Assembly: GCA_028386065.3 (NCBI GenBank)
Contig: JAKUCV010007782.1
Span: 158,376-222,375, forward strand
DNA from: Turnera subulata
Taxonomy: Eukaryota; Streptophyta; Magnoliopsida; Malpighiales; Passifloraceae
Direction: 5' to 3'
Length of the DNA: 64,000 nucleotides
Position numbers and translations under genes: made by a program. Under the pieces are notes generated by a model. It was given only the letters and a program-made list of their open reading frames with translations, made no database searches and was not told the DNA's origin. Positions 22,577 to 36,479 of the stretch are shown here, one piece after another; position 1 is the first letter of the stretch; each line of letters starts with the position of its first letter.

Positions 22577-23657
22577 ACATATGCGGATTATGGCCTTCCC
22601 ACATCCATGTACTATTTAGTTCGATTCTTTTAGGTACTTATATTTTTTTTGCCCATCCTATGGTTGTACTATATCAATCGGTTCTATTGTATACCTATAC
22701 TAAATAAGTTCGTTCCATCACATCCTTCCGTCTATCTCCCGTCAATTCGACCGTTAACTGATGCCACGTGGCAAATTATTGGCCCCCACATTCCTATACT
22801 ATTTCATTCGGTTCTTTTATGTACCTGTACTTTTTCTGGCCCATCTTATACCTGTATTATATCAAATGGTTCTATTTTGTCCGTGTAATGAATGTCAACT
22901 AATGTTAGGTGGCTTTTGTCATGTGGAATTTTTTTGGGCCCCACTAATCGATAAGTAATAAAAGGTTAATTAAAATTAACTTTTTGTGAAAAAAAGAGAA
23001 AAATATTTTATTCCCTAAAAATCACCAATAATTTTAGTGGGACACACTAATCGATAAAATAAGTTTTGAAGAATTTTGAAACTGAAAAAAGTAATAAAAT
23101 AATAATTGAGGTTAAATTTTTTATTGAAAAAAAGGAAAATATTTTATGGCCTGAAAAAATATGAAAATAAAAAAATTAAAGATTAATTTTTTAACTTTTA
23201 TAAAAAGATTTGAAAAAAATCATTAAAAATTAAACAATTAATATTTTATTTTTTTATTTTTAGGAAAATGATTTCTTATTTTATCGATTAGTAGGGGCTA
23301 AAAAAATTTCACGTGACAAAAGCTACCTAATATTAGTTGAAATTTGTTACCCTAAATTTGTAGAAGGACAGAATGGAACCATTTGATATAGTACAGATAT
23401 AGGATAGGCCAAAAAAAAATACAGGTACATAAACGAACGGAACGAAATAGTATAGGAATGTGGGAGACCAATAATTTGCCATATGTCACGCATGTGGCAT
23501 CAACTAACGGTCAAACTAACGGGAAATAGAAGGAAGGATGTGATGGAACAGACTTATTTAGTACACGTACTGGATGGGCCAAAAAAGAATTAAAAGAACC
23601 TAAAAGAACCGAACTAAATAATACAGGTATGTTGGAGGGCCATAATCCAACATATGC
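22577..23657. mobile_element. Large fold-back element with arms of about 400 bp
   Basis: The left arm starts ACATATGCGGATTATGGCC. The right end reads GGCCATAATCCAACATATG in inverse order. Matching inverted blocks continue inward, for example GATGCCACGTGG against CATGTGGCATC, GGCCCCCACATTCC against GGAATGTGGGAGACC, and CTAATCGATAA against TTATCGATTAG. The centre is AT-rich and non-coding. The target duplication is not clear. It is probably a non-autonomous Mutator-type or other fold-back element. Confidence 0.75.
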
Positions 23658-23667
23658 TAACAAAATA

Positions 23668-24288
23668 CTCCCTCTGTTGGCTATTATAAGTCGTTTAAGA
23701 TTGTTGCACGACCTTTAAGAATATAATTAATCTCATTAATATATTTTTCTAATGACAAATTTATCCTCTTATAATTTCAACTTTTATCCTTTCATGTACC
23801 CGACCTTCCTTTCCTTATACCTAGGTAATAATTAAGGTTAAATATGGAAAAATGAATTTAATACTCTTTGAGATTTGATAAATGACTTATATTTTGAAAC
23901 AAAAAAAAAGCCTAAAACCACTTATAATACTCCCTCTATTCCTCAATATAAGATCTTTAAGGCTTTTGCACAACCCTTAAGAAAAGCATTAAATAGGTCT
24001 ACTTTATCAAATTTTAGTATTATAATTACTAACTTACCCTAACTTTTAGATATACCAAGGTTGGAATACAACTTGTTTTGGTTAATTAAATAAGGGTAAA
24101 TATGATAAAAATTAATTAATGCTTCTCAAAACTCTAAAATATTCTTATATTCTGAAATAAAATACAAAACATAAAAGATCTTTATTCTGAAATAAAATAC
24201 AAAACATAAAAGATCTTTATTCTAAAATAAAATATAAAACCTAAAAGATCTTATATTGAGGAATAGAGAGAGTAGTAAACAGAGGGAG
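23668..24288. mobile_element. Stowaway-like MITE split by a second MITE
   Basis: Termini CTCCCTCTGTTGGCTATTAT and (inverted) ATAGTAAACAGAGGGAG, with TA on both sides. Its right arm is interrupted at 23930. Removing 23930-24272 and one TA restores a continuous inverted end (CTATTATAAGT against ACTTATAATAG). Non-coding. Confidence 0.8.
23930..24272. mobile_element. Inner Stowaway-like MITE nested in another
   Basis: 343 bp, starting CTCCCTCTATTCCTCAATAT and ending ATATTGAGGAATAGAGAGAG, with TA at 23928-23929 and 24273-24274. It contains about three 35-bp tandem units (from 24149, 24184 and 24219; core ATAAAAGATC). Non-coding. Confidence 0.82.
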
Positions 24289-25495
24289 TATCTTTAAGAA
24301 TCTCACCTTTTCTTTTAGTGTTTATTTATTTTTCCAATTTACCGTCAGGGCTCTTCCGTCTTCTCTTAGGGTTTATATACTTTAAGGATTCTTCCTCCCC
24401 GTCCTAAGGTTTATGTATTTTTCTAATTTATCTTGTATTATTTAAGGGTAAAACTATGCATTCACTATACTTCAAATATTCTTAATATAATTAAATCTAT
24501 ATTTAGGTTCACAACTAAAATTAAATTTAGGGAATCCCCTACCATAAAATTTCTCAATCTTCCACAAACTTTTTAAGGGTTGATGTCTTTTTTTTTTTTT
24601 AATTGGATTGTAATCGAGAGGTACTGTTAGAAATAAAAGATTCATACAAAGAAACAAAACAGTTATGTAGGAAATGACTAGATTGGTACAGCACTGGGAT
24701 GAAGAAAATACAGGAGAGAAAGTCGATCGGTTTCAGACGAAAAACACATAAGTTGATCTGTGTCAGGTCAATCGTTGATGTTTAATTGAGGAGCCGAACA
24801 CCATGGGAGTCTGTGACTGGTTTCGAAGGACAAGTAGCTGAAAAGAAAGTAGAATAGAGTCCACATGTCCTGTAATGGGACAATATAGGGTTGGCTTTGG
24901 TTTTATTGTTTGATTTGATTGGCAAGGGTAGAACAGGTGGGGAACTAGATTTAGATGGGTGCCGCTCCTGAAATAGGTGATGGACTGCCTTGATTATAAA
25001 ATAACTAATTGTTGCTTTAGGCTCCTAGTATTTATAGACCCAATCAGCCCGTTGCTGAAAATGCATAGAATGTATGTCATTAACCTTTTAAATAAAGGTA
25101 AGCATGTTAATTGTTATTGATCTAATTGTCGCCCTTACCCTTTAAACTATATATATATATATATACACATATATTGCAACTGAAGCCGTACCTATTTATT
25201 TTTAAATTTTACGATTTAAGATTAAAATTTTAGGAGTATACGGTTAAATTTTTTAAAAAGTGTGTATGATCTCCATTTTTCACGCCAAAGAATACCTTAT
25301 TTTCCTTTTCTTAATCCCAAAAAGATACATCAGTTTATTACTAAGAAGAGAAGAATAGGAAACTTGTGACATTTACATCATGACAAAATTTGAATCTACT
25401 AGCTTTATCACGTGTGCTAAACTACTGGAATATATCTTTTACTCAATAACAAAAAGGAAGATAACTTAACCACCAGGTTAAAAACCATTTATTTA
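24289..25495. other. Intergenic sequence 3' of NAP1, no gene seen
   Basis: AT-rich, with an (AT)n microsatellite at about 25148-25167. No frame with recognisable domains. Confidence 0.4.
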
Positions 25496-28400
25496 TTACT
25501 TATACATTAACGGCCCCGATCTCGACACTGCAAACCTTGGCAGAGGGCTAGGACCTGTGCTTCCTGAAGTTGAGCCTTCAACAAATTTAACTTTCCGGCT
25601 TGAACTATAATCCAAAGGCCCTGATCGTCGAACATTCCGGTGTCTATTATCAGTGGCATGCAGGTTTCCACTATCAGTATCATAAAGGTGCTCCTGGCTA
25701 TGGGATGATGATCCCTTAAAATAACCTGAATCATTTACAGCATGCTGTGGCGTTGAGTCTCCACGAGTCTGCTTCACCACAGGAGATGCATGTGCTAGTG
25801 TCACGGCAGGTGAATGCCTGGGCGATACACCTAGTAGTGCCAGTGGCATGGACGGAGTGTTCGAGTAGTATTGGCTGTAAATTGACCGGAGAATTGCATA
25901 TGGAACATGGGATTCAAGGGTGCTTCTAGGAAGATATGGTGAGATTTCACAGAGTTGGTCCAAGAAAATAAGCTTTGCCACAAGGTGAGATCTGTCAGAA
26001 CAGAGCAGAAGCATTAATAAGGAAATAGTAAGATCAGGCAATCCTTTTCAGAAAAGGAAGAACCCCCAAAAGCAGGGAGAATTGAACAGGGTCTACATTC
26101 TCGGTGCCTATGATATTTAGTTATTTAGTTAGAAAAACAAGCACTTTGATAATCTATGAACAAGAACCCTGATCGCTGTATTTTCGAGGCAGCTAATGTA
26201 TTCAACAATGCTGTGTGTTAATTGATTCTTAAAATAGCCTTCACGCACCATCAGTAGAAGTGGCCTAGGGTATGGGATTGAAAATTTTAAGACATGAAAA
26301 TAACCGCTACTCTTCTAAAGGAATGCTTATAATCAAGTTGAAAGTGATGTTGGCGGATATTAGCATGACGTCACAGATGCAGAAGCAAAGAGATGTGTGA
26401 TTTATGAATCAATAGTGGATAACTTGCATATTTACCTATTTGCCTCATTCCAAGAATCAAGCACAATCCCAGTAGCAAATTTGACAAAAAGCTGCATGGC
26501 AGACTTCACACTTGCTTCAGCAGACAAATGGCTATGTATTTCTGGATCTAAGGCATCAATGGCATGGCCATTAGAAAGAGATTGTCTCTGCTGATACTCA
26601 CGCTCCAGCCTCACAAACTCACTTCCAGCAATCACCGCACTCATGCACCTGACAAAAGATATAACCATGAACGACATCCAAGAACAAAAGATATATTTTG
26701 ATTAAAATTTGAAATAGTATTAAAGGGAGATTGAACTTCTTGTGTTTAGAAGCATTTCCTACAGGTCCAACCATGTGGTGAGTAAAGGAAAGCTGACCTT
26801 GCTAGGCAATGGATATTGTTGTTAAAACCACCAGTGTCAACATTGAAGCCAGTGGTGCTCCAAATATTTGATGTCATAAAAGTGGAAAATAAATAAGGCA
26901 ATAAGGTCCAAGAACCATCATTTGCACCCCCAAACTCTTCCAAAATAAACCTAACCCACTCAGAATCATGATCTGCAACCACTCCAATACTGTTTGCAAC
27001 CCTCCTCATCCTCCTGATCTCCTTTTTCTCGGGTATTTCTTCAGGTATATGCTTAACTATACCACTGAGTAATGAGTATATCAAAGGTGCACTCTCTTCT
27101 AGCACAGCCCCAGCAGCTTCAGCAAGAAGCTGATCAAAAGCAAGTGCTTGGCCAGCCTCAATGCAAAATCCAATCACTGTATCCAAGTCAACAATCTGCC
27201 TTGACAATGCCTCTCTTTCTATCCGATCACCAGAATGCATGCTTCCAGCCACCGCATCTAACACTTCACGATTTGACCTTAATGATGTATCAATGCAATT
27301 CAAGAGTGCAACAGCATGCTCTTTCATCATTCTATCTAGCCTGTCAACTCCATAGACACCAAATAGACGAACAAAGGCTTGTAATTCTCTGAGATCAGTA
27401 ACTGATTCTGCAAAGTATCCACCTACAGGCCTGGTGCTTTTGAAGCAATTATGCTTTGGTGTAAATAGGATTCCAGCACCTGATATATCCTTCACAATGT
27501 TTTCTATGTACCAGTTGCACACAACTTCAGTGGCTGATCCAGTAAGCTGCTCTGCAGGTTTCTCAAAAAGCTGCAGAGAAGAAATTGGTCCAGAGAAAGC
27601 CTCTGTCAGCAGAACTTCTCTAATACCATGTGTTAGGTCCATGCTGATGTGTTGCTCTGCTAGATGAACTATACTCATGTGCCTGCGAATCAATGACTCA
27701 AGGACAGAAGGTCGTTGAAGATCGTTATCAGTCTTTAACACTGAAAGTAATCTCCGCCTGAAGTTGCCAAGGATGCATTCTCTCATATACTGCACATAAA
27801 AGTACCATGTTATGAGAGGATCCCCATATTTGATATTATCCAAGTGGACACTTCAGAATATGCAGATGACACATCAAGGCAATACATCATAGGGATAGAA
27901 AACAAGAAAAACACACCCCATGCTATTCACTTGTTCAATTAGTATAATCAGCACACAAGCTGAGAATATCATTGCCAGCCCATAAGTTCACAATATCCAA
28001 ATTGATTGACAATGACATAGTAGATAGAGTAGCACATAGCAGATTCACCAAAATTTTGAAATACTGCACCTCTCGGAGAACAAAGACATGATTCAGAACA
28101 CATATAGGCTCCATATCATTCAAAACTGAACACAGGTTAGTCAACCTTTGCATTGCAGCTTCCAACCTGCCATCGGCACAAAAGTCAATAATTGACATTC
28201 CAGTAAATCCTCCTGGATATAGTACAAAAAACTTCCATACATTTTTATAGCGCTATTATTTTCGGGATAGCTCTCATGTCCTGGCAAAGGAAAACCAACT
28301 GCTCCCTTGGGAGATTTTGCTGAAGGAATTGAAACTCTAGATGCATTATTCAAATAAAAAGCCGCCTGCTCTGGAAGAAGCTGAAATTTCTCAAATAATT

Positions 28401-31400
28401 AGTAAACCAAGGAAACGCTACATGAATTTATCTATCATAACTTGAGAATAAAGTAAGAACCTGAGTCTCTAAGGCACCAAATCCTCCTTCAGAATCAAGA
28501 ATATTGATTAATCCCTCTAATCCTCCCATGATAGATTCAATAAGAGATTCAACATACAGGACTGCATCTCGACCAATTTTGGTGACCTGGATTTACGAAC
28601 GTATCAAGAAAATTTCGTCATTTCCACTTCCTTTTCATGAGGGAACATATGACGCTTACATTGAAGGGGGTTAAGGTAGTTTGAGTTTTATCTTCTATGC
28701 AGAGCTTCTTCTGATGTTTTTGGCTCACATTTATGGACAAAAAATACATCATTTCCACTTTCTTTACCCCATGTTACTAGCTATAGCTCTACATAATGAT
28801 CACCTACGGAAAAAAGATAAAGATCAATCAATCACCTCTTCTGGAACAATTGGAGAAGCGCACTCCGGAAAGCTACTTGCAACACCAAGCCATGCACAGC
28901 AATGCTGAGGACGCCCTTCTGGTCCAAACATAGTGTTCCTAAAAACCTATTTTGAAAGTGATGCCAGGTTAGTTATATCCGGGGCCCAGTAAACTCCTAA
29001 CAATCTGGAAGCCCAATGAGGACATGAAGGAATCCAGCTTTCAAGGCCCAGAATCTAAAAACATGAGACTCACTGTTGTAAGGTGTTGATGGTAGAAATA
29101 CAGCTTTTTCAGACTTCCATGCTTTGATAACTGAAACTCCAGTTCATCAACGCATCTGCATTTAACAAAATCATAGACATGACCATTGTTACAACAATCT
29201 CTCACATTACTAGAAAATTCAGATTTAGTCCAGAAAAGATTAATCACCAAAGAGGAAAACATCAGAACATAAGAAAAACTCTCATACAAAAACAAAGAAC
29301 ATAAGGAAAATAAGAGATGAGCCATCACAGGCTGATTTACAGTGCCGAGTATGAGGAATACCTAGACCAATTGTACGCAGAATTTCCTTCTGATAACAAG
29401 CCTTCCTTTCCAGTGGAGACAGTAGCTTTCTCCAAGTGTCTTATGGTTATAGATGATCTCGAAGAAGTGACAATCATCAATATTGACAACCAATCCTTAC
29501 GGAACTCCTGTTTATCAATGGAATTTGATGATTTGAAACTATTTCCTAAGAAAGGAATGACAAACTGTAGACAATGAAGATGGATTGGCAAAGCATATGA
29601 TAGGAAACAATAGTATAAGCCTATACTAGCTTTGGCTAATTTGAGGTACTACTGAGAGGGCTCACAGAAATGAGCTTTGTATGACATTCTCTTTTTCAAA
29701 AGACACCCTAGGATAGTATTAAAAACAACAGTCTGAATTATGTCTGATGCAATTGGAAGTATCTATTTTTTAATCCTATTTACAATGATGTTCCAAAAGC
29801 AATGTGTCAAGTTCTTAACATGGTCATTTCGAATTTAAATGCTTCAGCTATCAGTTCAAATCCACAAATCTGACCATAACAACACGATTATTCTAATTCA
29901 TCTACTTCAAAAGCCATTGGTATCTTTACCACAATGACACACTAAAATGGTTTACAAACATTACTCACAGATAAGTCACAAGTGATGGCAGAAACATTTT
30001 CACCCTGTGGCTTTGGTATGTTCTCCAGATGAAGAACTATCTGCTGGAAAAGACCTTTCAAGCCAGCATCAAGATCTAGAGCCACCATTCCTGGAGTTCC
30101 AAGCAAAAACCGGATTCTACCAGCACATGAAGAAAGGTAAGATAATGCGTAGCCTCGGATAGCTGCATTGAAGATGAAAATTGATTAACACCTAGTTTCT
30201 CGTTACGAAGCTGACAGTGAAGTAAGATAACCACATGTTAAATGTATAGTCACAGCCGGGTAAATTGAATTACCCACAACCCAACCCCCAAAATCTTGAT
30301 CTCGTGGTCTGAAATTCATCGATTCATTCTTTTTTATATTAAAAGAAGAAAAGAAGAAATAATTATTGCATAGACAAATTACACTACGCACCCAAAACAC
30401 AGGAAACATGTGCTCGAGATATGTGAACTTGGTCACAGGTCTTCATTTTCCAAACAACAAAGGCATTGATGTTCAGGATTTGAGGAAACCAAACAAAAAG
30501 TGAAGAAGAGGATAATTATCTAAGGATCTAATGGTCCATAAGGCATCATATGCCGCAATTCCCAGTTGTGAACCCCGGAAAATAGCTTGGTCCAATGCAT
30601 GCAGGCCACAAGCTTCAAAACCAACAGAAAATTGTATTGTTTTTAAATATTAAATTGCATCCATCTAACCTGCAATATACTTGCGTACGAGGCAGCATAG
30701 ATGATCCATTCCATCTAGCAAGAAACCAATAGTTGGATCATTTGGATCCTGTAACCAAAAACAACACCAGTTTGACTTGAAAAGAATACTACTGGCAAGC
30801 AAAGCAACAACATCTTCAGATAGAAAAATAAAGAAACTGAAGGTTGGAATATAAATGGGAAAAGTTGAGATACTATGTCAACTGGTGCCGGTCGAGCGAC
30901 TTTAGATTTTGATGAACCAATTCCAACATGTTGGAAATACCAAATGACTTCAGATTGTGCCAGTGCCAAGGTAGAAAATACCATCTGTGAAAAACAGCAA
31001 CCATGTGAGGCAAACTGCTACAAGCCATATATGCTGCTGAATTTCTAAACGGATCACCCCAGTGCAGAGAAAATCTATTTAGAAGACAAACAAGAAAGAG
31101 AAGAAAGATAATCGAGCACCACTATAGATGTTCCCCTGAAAACCTAGGTGATTTGCCCTTCCCAAAATCATGCCACAATGGAGACATATGTTTTATTCTA
31201 AATAAATAACACTTGCTTATATTGACTCACTACAAACAATATTAGTGATACATGAGAGTTTCTCAAAACAAACCAGTAATTAAGGTATCACCATAGAAAA
31301 GACCATACACTTAACCACGAGCCTTACCTGAATGTTTGGGGCCAATAAGCTTGGTTGATCAGTAAAAAAGAGTACCATTCTTCCGATTTCCTGTTTCAGT

Positions 31401-34400
31401 AATATTCTTCTCTCACGGTGAGTAGCATCACATGACTGGAATGCTTGCTCATGCACTTCACTACATCATTTATTAATTTCCATATTAAATTTCATCCAGC
31501 CACACTCAACACAGAGGTTTCCCCTTTTGTTTGTCCAAAAACAAGATCAGGTGAACTAGAAAAGTAGATAATAGGAACATGCTTAATATAATTTGAAGAG
31601 AAAGTAGTCAAACAGTGTCCATACCTTATCATTTTCTCAACCTGTTTTGCCACGTTATATTCTAAATCAGCTTCTTTTTGCTTTGTCCGCCCAGATTTTG
31701 CCATCTTCTTGGATTCTAAGATCCGTGGCAGGACATATAATTGATAGTCTTCATGTAACAGTACATACTACATTGGAAGTTCAATAAAAATCAGCTGCTG
31801 CAAGATAGAAAAGGAATTCAGACCATGAACACTACCACTCACCTCATCTCTAAACAGTGTCAGGATCAAATTCTCCTTCAGTGCAACCTGAAAACCACTA
31901 AGTAAAGTGACAAAGAGAATATAATGAAAGAAGTCTCAGAGGAAACATGAACGGCTATTTAAACATTTCATGAGGAGTACACTACCATAGATTCTGTTTC
32001 TGAAAAAGTATTCCATAGAAAACCAGCAAAACAATAACAAAAGTAGAGATAATTGAAACAAGTTCAAGTGCTACAGTAAACAAATAGGCAGTGTCAGGAA
32101 AAAATGAAAGCTTTCTGGGGCACGAATCAAGCCAAGATATAATAGCAACCCGTGACATGAATTTAACACATAAAGGACAAATCACAAAGTATACATGAAT
32201 AAGAATCTCTTATTTAACGCCCCCCTTCCTTCTTCACACACAGTAACTGGGATATTTACAACCCGGTAATTAACTCAATATCATATGCTTAAATTCTATC
32301 AATATGAAGTGATGCAACACTCTCATGCCATATTCATAGCATGGGCTAATGCATGATGATTCCACCGAGACGACACATACAATTTCGATGTTAGTTACAC
32401 TAGGAGAGGACATTGCATAACGTGATAAGAGGGTAAGCATTTTTTGCAAGACATACCAGTGCAATGTCAATGCTAGTAACACGAAGCAGCTCGTCAGGGC
32501 AAACAAGATATCCAAGTAGCACCCACTCCCTGTAAGAGGTCACATTTGAAAGATCCTGGGCCCTCTGAAGTATAAAAGGCAAGAGAAAATTGACAGCCAT
32601 CAGTGAATTATCCAAAAGGCCCAGTTGTAACAGCAATTGTTTGGGCTGTTTAGCAATTTGAAAAGAGATTTTAACCTAAGCAAATGTCAAGATCTTTCAT
32701 GAAAATAGCAAATACCATAGGATGGGCAGAATTTGTGAGTATATCTGGATACCGAGGATGGAATGGACTAAGAATTCCCTCATTTCTCAGCTTCCTTGTA
32801 TCTGTAGAAATTAAAATAATAGGACCCACAGCCTCTAAAACCTGGAGATGAATATAAAACTTTTCAAGAAAGGAGCACCATTGAATTTATTTCTACATAA
32901 GCAAAAATTACTTATATGTTCATTTTAACATAACTCCCAAATTTAAAGATAATCCATTTAAGAAATTTAAAGAAAAAAAAAAGAAATAAGCAAAAAAAAA
33001 GACCAGACACCAATGTCATGTCAAACAATACCCCCAAGAAAAAAGTTTTTCTATTATGCCATCCTTATGATATCATCTAACAGAAAAGGGGGAAAGATTA
33101 ACCTCTCCAATACGTGGGCTGACAAAATTCAGGTCTTCCTGCAACCCTTTCAATGGCGGATCATAAGAATCTATGAATTGAACCAACCTGAAAACCACAG
33201 CATGAGATATTCAAGAACAACATCCATGCATATTTGCAAAACAAAAGAGAGAGTAAGAGCGATGGTCCTTCAAATTCATTATCTTTTAGCAGCATCCAGT
33301 GGCATAAAGTTGCAGATGGGCAGCCATCAGCATATATTAACAATAAACGCTAAGGCCAGTTTCATTTTAGTTGGCTCAGCTAGATGGATGCAGAAGCAAA
33401 ATGCCATAATCAAAAGTACACTTACCGATGATAGAAATCACAGTCCCGATCATTTCTTGACATGGCATGCAGCAAGTTATACATTTGCAGCATCATTTTC
33501 CTTGGTATCTATTGATGCATTGTAATTGAACAAAGTAAGCCACACAAAAAAAATGTACCCAAATAAAGTACAGAAACCCAAAGAACATATCAAAGAAAGG
33601 AAGAATTAGAAGATAATGAAGAAGAAAGTTTACTTGCCTTCTCTGAGAAAAGATTGACTCGGACAAAGGAACAAAATAGATCCATAAACGCATGAAGGAT
33701 AAGCGAGTTTTGATGGGGCTGAAAAATACTGCAAAAAGTTATCAGAGATACCATGGACAAAACTAGCCAGCAGTTCACTCTTCCATTGCACATCATAATG
33801 AGAATAACAGGGCAGCCAGCATCTTAATTGGGACTCAAGTTCCATATACTAATGTCTATTGAGGTCAGTACTTCGCATCTCAAATCAATTCAAACAACAC
33901 ACGTTGCATGATGAAAAGAAGAGATGTTGTATACTCACCAGCAAGGTGATAACAGTGCTGCTTAGATCCAATATAAGCCGCAAAGCTTGTTCTCGAAATA
34001 CCATCAGGTCAAGGAGCAGCTGATACACAAAATCAAGCGATCAGCAAGAAGCCATAACCACAATAACTAGAAAGTACGCAATCTCTGTGTTCTCAGAAAT
34101 AAGGTAGAGTAAACGGTGACTGGATCAAAAATTGTATCAACATTGATGATTTATACAATCACTATCTGCTAATTCAATATTGAACATCTAAAATTTGCAG
34201 AAAATGAACATGCAGCAGCAAACATATTCTCACCTGAATCCATGGCTCCAAACTCTGCAGATGAAGTTCTGCACTATCATTCAGAGCATCCAAAGCAATC
34301 TTATCAATCTGCCATACATTTGTCTCACAAGTTATAGAACCCTGAAAAGTACGGAAGGAGTAGCTCAAAAAACCCTGATACTGTGGAAATCCTTACCCGT

Positions 34401-34810
34401 TCAAGCTGCAATTTGCTAAAATGCTCAGGGAATTTCTTCGACAGCAATAGGCAAATCCTCGGATAGTTTGGGAACACGCCTGATTTCCAGAACCCTTCAG
34501 AAAACACGTGACCAACCGGATCCGGGTAGTCCAAGATTTGATTCAATCTATACATTTTAGCCATAAGGCCCTCAGCTACTTCAGTAAGCTGGACCACCCA
34601 TTGCAAGTTCAGACCCTTGTAAGACCCGCCAGAACTCTGAACCTGACCCTCGGGCCCCTTATTCCTGGAGCTCCTCGAGCTCACAGGAGATGTCATATCC
34701 GGACCCAAATACTCCGTCCATCTAGAAGGACCTTCCCATTCCTTCGATCTCCCGCCAACAGGCGACAGGGACTCATCATGAGCCGAATAATGTTGCCTCG
34801 ATTTCGCCAT
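25496..34810 (-). CDS. NAP1: NAP1/NCKAP1 (GNARLED), SCAR/WAVE complex subunit
   Basis: NAP1 is a core scaffold of the SCAR/WAVE complex, which activates ARP2/3 actin nucleation. Plant mutants have distorted trichomes and pavement cells. I find 23 exons, starting at 34810, 34308, 34019, 33718, 33508, 33187, 32841, 32564, 31887, 31767, 31460, 30984, 30748, 30162, 29507, 29155, 28946, 28586, 28380, 28166, 27789, 26648 and 25991. They sum to 4161 bases, or 1386 residues, close to the roughly 1400 of known plant NAP1. Diagnostic stretches are WEGPSRWTEYLGP near the N-terminus, REWVLLGYLVCPDELLRVTS, EFRKDWLSILMIVTSSRSS, and LPRFAVSRSGP before the stop. Exon 21 (27789-26798) is the largest. Intron 4 has a GC donor (AAG then GCAAGT at 33637). 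All frames join, so the gene looks functional. The first ATG in a long open exon is the start. Confidence 0.97.
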
Positions 34811-36071
34811 GAATTACTCAGTAATTCCACCAGGAAATCCTACAAGTTAAGTCCTGCTCGGAATTGAAGGATACATTTAGGCTTTGTCACAACCAAACAG
34901 TTTGGTTTTAAATTTAAGATTATCGAGGTAGTGAACATAAAAAACGCACATAAAAAGCTATAACAAACACTATACAGGTAAAACCATAGAGAATTTTTGC
35001 TTCCTTCTCTTCGTTTTTTACAATTATATAGCACCACAAGCAGCAAGTATTTTTGCTCAGATTACTACCAAGAAGACTTTGCCAGCTTCTGCATATAATG
35101 AATCTCTAAGAAAAACACTGCTTTTTTTTTTTTCTAAACGGAGAAACCAACTCAAAAAATTCCGGTTAGAAACGTAAAATGCGGCGAGAAATTACATATT
35201 AGAGCACGAGAATATATGTAAAACAGAAGATGAAGGGAAATGCAGCGATCAAACTTCAAATATATTAAAAAAAAAAAGAAAATCCAAAAAAAGTAACATA
35301 ACAAGCTAGGATTATACAACGCGAAAAAACTAAAGGGAAACATGGAAATTGCAAGCAATAATTACTCGAATGAAACTGTAATTAACTAAGTAACAGCGAG
35401 AGCTAAAGAGAGAGGCAGAGGGAGTAGAGAAGGAGAGTAACGGACAAAATTGGAGGTGTGGAGTTGAAAAGGCAGTAGAAGTGAAGTTGCCTTTGAGCAT
35501 TTGAACGTTGAAGGAGTTCAGATCTGGACCAGTCTAGCGAGGGAGAGGAAGGGAAGGTTTGTCAGATATAAGAGAGAGTGCGGGTGGTTGGTTTTGTTAG
35601 TAAGAGAGGACCTCTTTTTGTTGGCCTGGATTGTTTGTTCTTCGATCCTCAAAAGAGAAACGGCGATGACATGTTAATGACGATTTGATTCGATGATTAA
35701 AGACAAGTAACCCGGGGTTTTATGTTTTTCTTTTCTCTTTCTTTTCGCGTTCTACGCACCCCAAAAAAAACAAAAGCAAAAGAAAAAGGTATTTTGTCGT
35801 CTGTATAACAAACGGTATTTTTGGTCACAAAATAAATGGAGCACGCATATGATGTTTCGCGCGACAAGTGAAAAAAAGAACAAACGACCCATGTTTTAAA
35901 ATAAATTATATTATTTTACTTTAATAAAAGAAGAATTAAAATGTGGATTCTAAAAAAAAAAAAAAGCTAATAGAGTGATTCATAGATTTAACCATATTAG
36001 CTCCTCATTTTGATATAGGTTTAACCATATTTTACAATCCACCTTCGGTAATCAGCAGCCTCTTAAAGAGG
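34811..36071. other. NAP1 5' flank
   Basis: Upstream of NAP1. Bases 35390-35570 are purine-rich on the plus strand (CT-rich on the coding strand), like a plant 5' leader or core promoter. No further coding exon is recognisable. Confidence 0.4.
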
Positions 36072-36479
36072 GAACAAGTGGATTTTTGGTCCCTATATTC
36101 CCTTCGATTTTGAAATTTCAGCCCTGTACTGATTTTTTATGAATTTTGGTCCTCGTACTACTCTAAAAATATGGTTTTTAGTACTTCCGACCACCGGACG
36201 GCTTATGGTGACACGTGTCACCATATTATCCGGCCACATCATCATGTGGGATCCATCGACCCGCCCGAATCAGCTGGAAAGATGGCCTGGGTCGATGGAT
36301 CCCACATGATGATGTGGCTGAATAATATGGTGATACGTGTCACCGACGGTCGTCCGGTGGCCGGAAATACCAAAAAGCATATTTTTTTGATAATACAAGG
36401 ACCAAAATCCATAAAAAATCAATACAGGGTTGACATTTCAAAATTGAGGAGAGTACAGGGACCAAAAATCCACTTGTTC
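36072..36479. mobile_element. Near-perfect hairpin MITE, 408 bp
   Basis: The ends GAACAAGTGGATTTTTGGTC and its inverse continue as paired arms of about 190 bp each. They meet at GGATCCATCGACCC / GGGTCGATGGATCC with a loop of about 26 bases (36263-36288). No transposase. A plus-strand open frame (36171-36488) is just the hairpin read through. The target duplication is uncertain. Confidence 0.85.
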
